Assembly (NCBI GenBank): GCA_034437795.1
Contig: DAOTTI010000045.1
Span: 1-11,815 of the forward strand
Reading direction: 5' to 3'
DNA: 11,815 nt
From: DAOTTI01 sp034437795
GTDB taxonomy: Bacteria; Chloroflexota; UBA11872; UBA12225
Shown: piece by piece, positions 6,872 to 11,815 of the stretch
Position numbering within the stretch: position 1 is the first letter of the stretch
Layout: every line of letters starts with the position of its first letter
Notes under the pieces: model-generated
Seen by the model: only the letters and a program-made list of their open reading frames with translations
Database searches by the model: none
What the model was told of the DNA's origin: nothing
Program-made: the position numbers and the translations under genes

Positions 6872-7249
6872 ATGGACGTGCCGCGCATCGTGGTCGACGT
6901 CGACCGAGCCTTCCGCCTGGCCGGACCGGCGGCCCCTGTCCGGTCCCCCGCAGACGCCCCCTCACGGCAGCGCCCCCAGACCGAGGACGTGCCGGACACC
7001 CGCCGGCGCACGCTCCCCCCGTACAAGGTCATCCTGCACAACGATGACCACAACACGATGGACCACGTGGTCGTGGCGCTTCGCAAGTCCATTCCGGGCA
7101 TGAGCCTGGCCAAGGCCACGGCCATCATGTGGGAGGCGCACACCACGGGGAAGGCCCTGGTGGTCACCTGCCCCCTGGAGCTGGCGGAGCTCTACCAGCA
7201 GCGCCTGCTCTCCTTTGGCCTCACCGCAACCATCGAGCGGGACGAGTAG
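6872..7249 (+). CDS. clpS: ATP-dependent Clp protease adaptor ClpS
   Basis: This 125-residue adaptor binds N-degron substrates and hands them to a Clp ATPase (ClpA or ClpC) for degradation by ClpP. The core begins at PPYKVILHNDD near residue 49 and runs to the end. The substrate-pocket residues are visible: Asn57-Asp58-Asp59 in HNDDHNTMDHV and His90 in MWEAHTTGKA. The C-terminal ELAELYQQRLLSFGLTATIE matches the last helix and strand. The N-terminal 48 residues are longer than in E. coli ClpS and Pro/Arg-rich; in this family the N-terminal tail enters the ATPase pore. ATG 6872 is preferred to TTG 6824, because the latter lies upstream of the promoter candidate. No clp ATPase gene is in the window. 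Confidence 0.92.
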   Translation: MDVPRIVVDVDRAFRLAGPAAPVRSPADAPSRQRPQTEDVPDTRRRTLPPYKVILHNDDHNTMDHVVVALRKSIPGMSLAKATAIMWEAHTTGKALVVTCPLELAELYQQRLLSFGLTATIERDE

Positions 7250-7273
7250 CCCCAATACGTCACAAGGAGAGCC

Positions 7274-7292
7274 CTCACCCCAGGAAGGTGAG
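7274..7292 (+). terminator. Possible weak hairpin after clpS
   Basis: CTCACC (7274-7279) and GGTGAG (7287-7292) form a perfect 6-bp stem with a 7-base loop, 24 nt past the clpS stop and upstream of the cupredoxin promoter. There is no T-tract after it, so termination is uncertain; it may only be chance pairing. Confidence 0.25.
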
Positions 7293-7300
7293 CTGCCCCT

Positions 7301-7326
7301 GACATTGTGATATGATTCACAATGTC
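7301..7326 (+). promoter_or_regulatory. CRP/FNR-type operator enclosing an extended -10 box and the start codon
   Basis: GACATTGTGA (7301-7310) and TCACAATGTC (7317-7326) are perfect inverted repeats of 10 bp with a 6-bp spacer. The core TGTGA-N6-TCACA is exactly the site bound by CRP-type regulators. The spacer is TATGAT (7311-7316), five of six matches to the -10 consensus, and it is preceded by TGA, giving an extended -10 (TG-n-TATGAT). No good -35 is present, as is usual with extended -10 promoters. Transcription would start near 7322-7324, on the ATG of the cupredoxin gene. A protein bound here should block RNA polymerase, so repression is the simplest reading. Confidence 0.65.
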
Positions 7327-7729
7327 TATGGATCGGCGTGTTCTTGGTACCCAGCTACTTCGTTCACTCGTGCTGTGCGCGCTGGCTGCCGGCACCATCG
7401 TCCTCGCCGCCTGTGGCGGCACGTCGCAGGCCGCCGAGACCAGCGGGCCGAGCGTGGTGGTCAGGGGCCTGGACACGATGCGGTTTGAGCCGGACACCGT
7501 CACAGTCAAGGCCGGGCAGCCGGTGACCATCGTCTTCCGGAATGCCGGCCTGCTGCCCCATGATCTGATCACCACCGGTGCCGACCGGAACGTCCGCCTG
7601 GTCAACGTCGGCGCCGGCAAGGAGCAGCGGGGCACCTTCCTCGCCACCAAGCCGGGAACCTACGAGATGGTCTGCAACCAGCCTGGCCATAAGGAGGCCG
7701 GCATGGTGGGGAAGATCATCGTCGGGTAG
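7322..7729 (+). CDS. Cupredoxin-domain lipoprotein
   Basis: This 135-residue protein is a predicted membrane-anchored, outward-facing type 1 copper protein that would carry single electrons in respiration or a related redox chain. The N-terminus has a basic start, a hydrophobic stretch (LVLCALAAGTIVL) and the lipobox LAAC, so Cys31 should be lipidated. The mature part is a small beta sandwich (VVVRGLDTMRFEPDTVTVKAG, then QPVTIVF). The copper ligands are all visible: His80 in LLPHDL, then Cys118, His123 and Met128 in CNQPGHKEAGM. This C-x4-H-x4-M spacing fits the plastocyanin/azurin/sulfocyanin group. ATG 7322 lies in the operator palindrome; ATG 7328 (MDRRVL) is an alternative. No ribosome site is visible, consistent with leaderless translation. 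The partner oxidase or reductase is not in the window. Confidence 0.87.
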   Translation: MSMDRRVLGTQLLRSLVLCALAAGTIVLAACGGTSQAAETSGPSVVVRGLDTMRFEPDTVTVKAGQPVTIVFRNAGLLPHDLITTGADRNVRLVNVGAGKEQRGTFLATKPGTYEMVCNQPGHKEAGMVGKIIVG

Positions 7730-7767
7730 CCCGGATTATTCCTGAGCGGAGCGCTCGCCCCACTTCC

Positions 7768-7909
7768 ACAGGGAGAGGGAACACCTCGTCGGCCGTGAAT
7801 AGTCCAGGCTGGCCTGATTTCCGGCCGGCGACCTGCTCCCTCTCCCTGTCGGACGGTGAGGGTCTATGTCGGCGAGCGTCCCGCGGCGAGCGGACTCGTC
7901 ACCCGTCCC
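7768..7909. repeat. Interspersed palindromic repeat, second full copy
   Basis: Arms 7768-7795 (starting ACAGGGAGAGGGA) and 7822-7849 (ending TCCCTCTCCCTGT) are inverted repeats of 28 bp that pair at 24 positions, around a 26-base centre. The stretch 7822-7862 parallels 4926-4973 (GGCCGGCGA, CCCTCTCCCT, GGTGAGGG), and 7893-7909 matches the tail of that copy. The central block 7790-7812 is inverted relative to it. The element fills the gap between the convergent ends of the cupredoxin gene and nrdJ. Confidence 0.7.
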
Positions 7910-7925
7910 GGGCCGGCGCCGGGCG

Positions 7926-10900
7926 TCAGCACTCGCTATAGGCGCACGAGTAGCACTTCTTGCAGCCTTCCTCGTACACCAGCGTGGCGTCGCCGCACTC
8001 AGGGCACAGGTCGGCCTTGAGCTTCCTACGGGCAGGGTCCTGCCCTTCGGGTCCTCCCCTCTGAGGCGCGCCGGCCGCCGCGCTCGGTGCGGGCGCCGCG
8101 TGGAAGCCGGCGCGCGCGGCGCTGTTCTGGACCTCCATCCCGCCGAGAAACTCGGCCAAGACCTGCGCCACGGCGTCCGGCAAGGACCGCACGCGGTTGC
8201 GCCCGAAGCCGAGCTGCCGCCCGCCACCGATGCCGGAGAGCTGGTCTACCACCTCATTCAAGCGGTCGATCGGTGAGAGGGGCGAGGGCAGGCGCAGGAT
8301 CAGCGAGATCAAGCGCCCCAGGGCCTCGGTGACGGCGGCCGTGTCGGAGCCGGCCTTCCCCACCTGCAGGAAGACCTCAAATGGCTGGCCCAGGTCGTTG
8401 CGCGTCACCGTCGCCCACAGGGTGCCCAGGGGCGTCGGCATGCGGTAGGTGATCCCCTCCGCCGCGCGCGGGCGCGGCTCCAGGTGCTGGCCCGGCTCCG
8501 GCGTGCCGGCCAGGCTCAGCCCGAGCTGCACCGCCTCCGGCTCGGCGCGCTGTCCCGCCTCCGCCCGTGCCGGCGCGTCTGCCTCTGGCCCCGGCGCGGG
8601 CGCACCAGCCGCCGGCTTCTCCTCGATGTGGGAGAGCACGCCCTCGCGGCAGCCATCGCGGAAGTAGGTGATGCCTTTGCAGCCGTACTCGTAGGCCTTG
8701 AGGTACAGCTCCTTCACCTGCTCCACGGTGTGGCTGTTGGGCGCATTCACCGTCTTGGAGATCGAGGCGTCGGTGTAGCGCTGCACCAGGGCCTGCACCC
8801 GCACGTGCTCCTCTGGCGTCAGGTCGTTGGCGGAGACGAACCACCGCGGGGCCTCATGCGGCCCCGCCTCCGGATGCGCATCCTTCCACTGCTGGAGCAG
8901 CGGATGGTAGAGCACGTGCTCGCCGGTGCGGTCGCGCCGGATCATGGCGAAGTCGTACACCGGTTCAATGCCGGACGAGACGCCGGCCAGCAAGGACGTG
9001 GTGCCGGTCGGAGCCTGCGTCAGCAGCACGGCGTTACGGATCCCCTGCTCGGCGATCTTGCGCTGGATCGCCTCCGGCAGGCGCCGGATGAACCGCCCCT
9101 GCAGGTACTTTTCGCGATCGAAGCGCGGGAAGGGGCCCTTCTCCGCGGCCAGGTCGGCCGAGGCGTCGTACGCCGCGTCGCGGATGGTCTGGTAGATCCG
9201 CTCGATGACCGGCAGGCTCTCCTCTGAGCCATAGGGAATGTGCAGCTTGATCAGGGCGTCGGCCAGCCCCATCGTGCCCAGCCCCGTCCGGCGGGTGCCC
9301 AGCTGCGCCTCGCGGTTCTCCTCGATGAAGTACTCGTTGGCGTCGATGACGTTATCCAGAAAGCGCATGGCCACCCGTGCGTGCTCCGCCAGGGCGTCGT
9401 AGTCGAACTCGCCCGGCGTGTCGGCGTCGCCCCCGCGCACGAACACCGCCAGGTTCAGCGCGCCCAGGTTGCATACACCCCAGGCCGGCAGCCCCTGCTC
9501 ACCGCAGTTGTGCACCACCAGGCCGTTGGCGACGAACAGGTGCGCCTCAGGTTCGACGAGGTCGTACACGTTTTCCTCGCCGTCCGGCTCCAGGGACTCG
9601 AAAGTGGCCAGGAAGTCCTCCTGAGAGAGACCGCGCGTCCGTGCGGTGAGGTACTCGTCGAGGGCTTGCTGCTTCCGTGTCGTCAGGAAGCCAACGCGCT
9701 CGGCGAACGCCGGCACGTTCGCCCGCGAGATGACCAGCTCATGGTTCGCGGCGTACGCGTACTCCCCCGCCCGGCGCCGGCTGTCCGGCAGCTTCCGGTG
9801 ACGGTAGATACGTGAGGCGATGCCGAGGTTGAGTAGCAGACGCTGCACTCCCTCAAGTAGCCGTTCGCTGCTCGACGAGAGGCGGATGCAGACGCCCTCC
9901 CGCGTCCCCTGCACGTTCCCAGCGGCCGTGAAGAGCGCCTGCAGGAAGCCAACCTGCATCTCGCGTGTGCCGCGCTCGACGGAAGGGGGCACCTGCAGCG
10001 CATTCTCCACGATCTCCGGATCGATGAGCCGGAGCAGACGGACCGATGCGATGCGGAGCTCGTCACGGCCGGGGATGTCCTCGATGCCCAGGCTGTAGGT
10101 ACGGGCCCGCGCGCTGTGCGGCGCGATCAGGTCCGCCACGGTGTCGCGGAACAGGGGAGCGAGCTCGCGCTTCTCCTCGCCAAGGAACGAAAGGACCACG
10201 GCGCGATCCTCGGCGTGGCTGTACCTGTCGCCGACCAGCCAGCCGAGCACGCGGCCCAGCCCCAGGCTCCCTTGTATCCCAAACGCCCCCTGCCCGTTCA
10301 GCAGGTGCAGGCGGTCGCCGGGCCGGAGTTCGCGCGCTTCCTTCCAGCCGCTCGTGGTCAGCACGCGGTGGTCGGCCGTCAGGCGCACCGTGTAGCCCTC
10401 GACCGTCCGCAGGCGGAACACCGGCTTGCGACCGGTGCAGAAGACGTGGCTCGCTCGGCGAATGAACACGCCCTTATCATCCGGCGAGACCACCTGCACT
10501 GCCTGGCCACGTTCGGCCAGCTCGCGGGCCGGAATGAGACCCTGAGCCGTGTAGATCAGCGTGTCGCCGGTAACGCACGGGTTGACCGAGATGATCTTCT
10601 CGTAGTACCAGGTGTTCGATTCCTTGTTGTAGCGATCGATGAAGACCACGCCCGGCTCGCCGGACGCCCAGGCGCTCTCGCAGATCAGGTTCCACAGGTC
10701 GCGGGCGCGCAGCGTCTTTCTCACCTCCCCGTTCCACACCAGGTGCCACGGCTCGTCGCGCTTGACCGCCTCCATAAAGCGATCGCTAATGCAGACGGAG
10801 AGGTTGGCGTGGTTGATGCGGGTCAGGTCCCGCTTGACGGTGATGAACTCCTCGATGTCGGGGTGATCGTCGTTGAGCATCAGCATCAGCGCGCCCCGCC

Positions 10901-11459
10901 GGCTGCCGCCCTGCTGGATGACGTCCCCGGTGGCCACCGAATAGAGCTCGGCCCAGGAGCACGGGCCGGATGCGGTGCCGTTGACGGTGCGGATGTACGA
11001 CCCGCGCGGGCGGAGCGTGGAGAGGTTGATGCCCACGCCCCCGCCGCGGGCCATGATCTCCGTCATGATCTTGAGGTTGTCCAGGATCCCGCCCCGGCTA
11101 TCTTCAGGCGAGGGGATGACGTAGCAGTTGTAGTACGTCACACGGTGGGGCGTGCCCGCGCCGGTCAGGATCCGTCCTCCCGGCACGAACTTGAACCCCG
11201 ACAGGGCCTCGTAGAAACGCCGCTCCCAGTAGCGCCGCTTGTCTTCGGTGGGCTCCACGGACGCGATTCCCCGCGCCACGCGCGCCCACATCTGCTCGGG
11301 ATAGTGCTCCACCGGCTCGCCCCGCTCGTCCTTGAGGGCGTAGCGATCGGTGAAGACCTTGGCGCGGATGCCCTCCAGGACCGTGCCGCCGGCCGGCGGC
11401 AGCTGGATGTCCGTGGGGGCCGGACCGCGCTGCGTGACTTCGTGGTGAATCGTTGCCAT
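7926..11459 (-). CDS. nrdJ: Class II (adenosylcobalamin-dependent) ribonucleotide reductase with intein
   Basis: This enzyme reduces ribonucleotides to deoxyribonucleotides using a radical generated from adenosylcobalamin. The precursor has 1177 residues: N-extein 1-294, intein 295-651, C-extein 652-1177, leaving a spliced enzyme of about 820. Cys112 (YYNCYVIP) and Cys663 (GVCNLG) are the redox pair. Cys652 in the split NPC-GEQ motif is the radical cysteine, 11 residues before Cys663 as in Thermotoga NrdJ. Further signatures are GGGVGINLS, QGGSRRGA and APTGTTS. No ATP-cone is visible at the N-terminus. After a Pro/Ala linker (about 955-1000) comes a TSCPD-type domain (about 1003-1060), then a Cys-rich tail (1162-1177: CPEC, then CKKCYSCAYSEC) that fits a zinc ribbon and the C-terminal shuttle cysteines. 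ATG 11459 is well supported by GGAGG six bases upstream. It is convergent with the cupredoxin gene. Confidence 0.96.
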   Translation of the reverse strand: MATIHHEVTQRGPAPTDIQLPPAGGTVLEGIRAKVFTDRYALKDERGEPVEHYPEQMWARVARGIASVEPTEDKRRYWERRFYEALSGFKFVPGGRILTGAGTPHRVTYYNCYVIPSPEDSRGGILDNLKIMTEIMARGGGVGINLSTLRPRGSYIRTVNGTASGPCSWAELYSVATGDVIQQGGSRRGALMLMLNDDHPDIEEFITVKRDLTRINHANLSVCISDRFMEAVKRDEPWHLVWNGEVRKTLRARDLWNLICESAWASGEPGVVFIDRYNKESNTWYYEKIISVNPCVTGDTLIYTAQGLIPARELAERGQAVQVVSPDDKGVFIRRASHVFCTGRKPVFRLRTVEGYTVRLTADHRVLTTSGWKEARELRPGDRLHLLNGQGAFGIQGSLGLGRVLGWLVGDRYSHAEDRAVVLSFLGEEKRELAPLFRDTVADLIAPHSARARTYSLGIEDIPGRDELRIASVRLLRLIDPEIVENALQVPPSVERGTREMQVGFLQALFTAAGNVQGTREGVCIRLSSSSERLLEGVQRLLLNLGIASRIYRHRKLPDSRRRAGEYAYAANHELVISRANVPAFAERVGFLTTRKQQALDEYLTARTRGLSQEDFLATFESLEPDGEENVYDLVEPEAHLFVANGLVVHNCGEQGLPAWGVCNLGALNLAVFVRGGDADTPGEFDYDALAEHARVAMRFLDNVIDANEYFIEENREAQLGTRRTGLGTMGLADALIKLHIPYGSEESLPVIERIYQTIRDAAYDASADLAAEKGPFPRFDREKYLQGRFIRRLPEAIQRKIAEQGIRNAVLLTQAPTGTTSLLAGVSSGIEPVYDFAMIRRDRTGEHVLYHPLLQQWKDAHPEAGPHEAPRWFVSANDLTPEEHVRVQALVQRYTDASISKTVNAPNSHTVEQVKELYLKAYEYGCKGITYFRDGCREGVLSHIEEKPAAGAPAPGPEADAPARAEAGQRAEPEAVQLGLSLAGTPEPGQHLEPRPRAAEGITYRMPTPLGTLWATVTRNDLGQPFEVFLQVGKAGSDTAAVTEALGRLISLILRLPSPLSPIDRLNEVVDQLSGIGGGRQLGFGRNRVRSLPDAVAQVLAEFLGGMEVQNSAARAGFHAAPAPSAAAGAPQRGGPEGQDPARRKLKADLCPECGDATLVYEEGCKKCYSCAYSEC
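9507..10577 (-). mobile_element. Intein in NrdJ, inserted before the radical cysteine
   Basis: This 357-residue protein-splicing element lies in frame within nrdJ. Block A is CVTGDTLIYT with Cys1 as first nucleophile. Block B holds TADH (intein residues 77-80). Block F/G is VYDLVEPEAHLFVANG followed by LVVHN, with the penultimate His and terminal Asn357. The +1 residue is host Cys652. All splicing residues are present, so self-excision is expected. The middle holds a LAGLIDADG-type endonuclease remnant: block C reads GRVLGWLVGDRY (about 108-119) and block E reads GFLQALFTAAGNV (about 220-232). The second motif normally ends in an acidic residue (as in LFxADG) and here has Ala, so DNA cleavage activity is probably lost. 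Removing the intein rejoins NP to CGEQ exactly as in uninterrupted NrdJ proteins. Confidence 0.95.
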
Positions 11460-11464
11460 GGGAT

Positions 11465-11470
11465 CCCTCC
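11465..11470 (-). promoter_or_regulatory. Ribosome binding site of nrdJ
   Basis: On the minus strand GGAGGG precedes the ATG at 11459 with a spacer of five to six bases. It is the clearest Shine-Dalgarno sequence in the window and fixes the nrdJ start. Confidence 0.75.
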
Positions 11471-11624
11471 GCGACAGGTGGCATGCAAACTAGGATTGCC
11501 GGCTGCGTCCTCCAGCAGCGCCTCAGCGACTACCGGCGCGCGGCGGCGCGGTCGCGGGCCAGGCCACGGCGACCGACACCTCATGCTGCATGTGGCGTGC
11601 CTGAACCTCGGCCATACGCGTCCC

Positions 11625-11646
11625 GTTACGCTACCGCTAGCGTTAC
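11625..11646. promoter_or_regulatory. Inverted repeat at the predicted nrdJ transcription start
   Basis: GTTACGCTA (11625-11633) and TAGCGTTAC (11638-11646) pair at eight of nine positions around CCGC. The repeat spans the predicted +1 to about +22 of the nrdJ transcript. It could be an operator or a stabilising hairpin at the 5' end of the mRNA; the sequence does not distinguish these. Confidence 0.4.
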
Positions 11647-11652
11647 AGCTCC

Positions 11653-11681
11653 ATCGTAGGGGCTACATGTGGGGTTGTCAA
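11653..11681 (-). promoter_or_regulatory. nrdJ promoter
   Basis: On the minus strand a perfect -35 box TTGACA (11681-11676) is followed after exactly 17 bases by TACGAT (11658-11653), four of six matches to the -10 consensus. The stretch is visibly richer in A and T than its surroundings. Transcription would start near 11646. It is the best sigma-70-type promoter in the window. Confidence 0.7.
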
Positions 11682-11769
11682 GGCAATTGGCGTCCCTTGC
11701 GCCCCCACGGCGCCGGCGCCGCCCCGGCATGGGGTGGCAGCCATCGGTGGCCACGCGGGCCCGCCCGGC

Positions 11770-11815
11770 GCCGCTGGCGCGCCGCCCGGCCTGAGCGGCG
11801 TGGCGCGCCAGCGGC
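11770..11815. repeat. Perfect 14-bp inverted repeat at the window edge
   Basis: GCCGCTGGCGCGCC (11770-11783) and GGCGCGCCAGCGGC (11802-11815) are exact inverted repeats around an 18-base loop. The right arm ends on the last base of the window, so the pairing may continue beyond it. It could be the terminator stem of a gene to the right, or a mobile-repeat end. No T-tract follows on the visible minus-strand side. Between it and the nrdJ promoter (11682-11769) I see only GC-rich sequence with a short palindrome (GGCGCCGGCGCC, 11709-11720). Confidence 0.5.

Larger units (their letters stand above)
11460..11646 (-). other. Predicted 5' leader of nrdJ
   Basis: If transcription starts near 11646, the mRNA has an untranslated leader of about 187 nt. 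It contains an inverted repeat at its very beginning (11625-11646), a GC-rich hairpin with the perfect 6-bp arms 11550-11555 and 11569-11574, and a possible 30-codon upstream reading frame (ATG at 11615, TGA at 11525-11523) with no strong ribosome site. I looked for the conserved core of a cobalamin riboswitch, expected for a B12-dependent enzyme, and did not find it. No NrdR-box pair is recognisable either. Confidence 0.4.

Noticed and set aside
6892..6905. Perfect 14-bp palindrome GGTCGACGTCGACC in the start of clpS
   Set aside because: It codes for the Val-Val-Asp-Val-Asp stretch, and GTCGAC strings are common in such GC-rich coding DNA. It sits downstream of the start with no supporting operator partner.
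11460..11646. Cobalamin riboswitch ahead of nrdJ
   Set aside because: A GCCACATG string vaguely recalls the B12 box, but the other conserved core elements are missing.
1..11815. tRNA or rRNA genes, CRISPR arrays, insertion sequences, prophage or defence genes
   Set aside because: No cloverleaf with a CCA-type end, no regularly spaced repeats and no transposase, integrase or phage-like proteins were seen on either strand.

Overview
This is a GC-rich bacterial chromosomal window with tightly packed genes. Its mix of fatty-acid synthesis genes, a B12-dependent (class II) ribonucleotide reductase, a ClpS adaptor and a cupredoxin lipoprotein suggests a Chloroflexota-like (Thermomicrobia-type) bacterium. 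That placement is inferred from gene content and style; no phylogenetic marker was tested.

Layout from left to right. (1) The 3' part of a gene for an exported, helical-repeat protein (3-617, +). (2) A four-gene minus-strand operon, read from 3497 down to 816: class I SAM methyltransferase, ribbon-helix-helix (RHH) DNA-binding protein, a protein with one C-terminal membrane anchor, and a YcgR-like PilZ protein. Its junctions are 16 nt, 6 nt and a 4-nt GTGA overlap. (3) fabH (3548-4783, +), divergent from that operon across about 50 bp. (4) fabF-accB on the minus strand (6761-5033), convergent with fabH; the accB start lies inside the end of fabF. (5) clpS and a cupredoxin lipoprotein gene on the plus strand (6872-7729). 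(6) nrdJ (11459-7926, -), a class II ribonucleotide reductase interrupted by a 357-residue intein placed directly in front of the catalytic radical cysteine. (7) A gene-free stretch upstream of nrdJ with a strong promoter, a leader of about 187 nt and, at the window edge, a perfect 14-bp inverted repeat.

How the genes work together. FabH starts and FabF extends fatty-acid chains, and AccB carries the biotin that delivers carboxyl groups for malonyl-CoA. NrdJ makes deoxyribonucleotides using adenosylcobalamin. The methyltransferase/RHH/membrane/PilZ operon looks like a small c-di-GMP-linked regulatory module whose target is unknown.

The most notable points are: a CRP/FNR-type palindrome that contains the extended -10 box and the start codon of the cupredoxin gene; an imperfect palindromic repeat family occupying all three convergent gene junctions and no other gap; the intein with a decayed homing endonuclease motif; and several plus-strand genes whose promoter-like -10 boxes lie so close to the start codon that leaderless mRNAs are likely.
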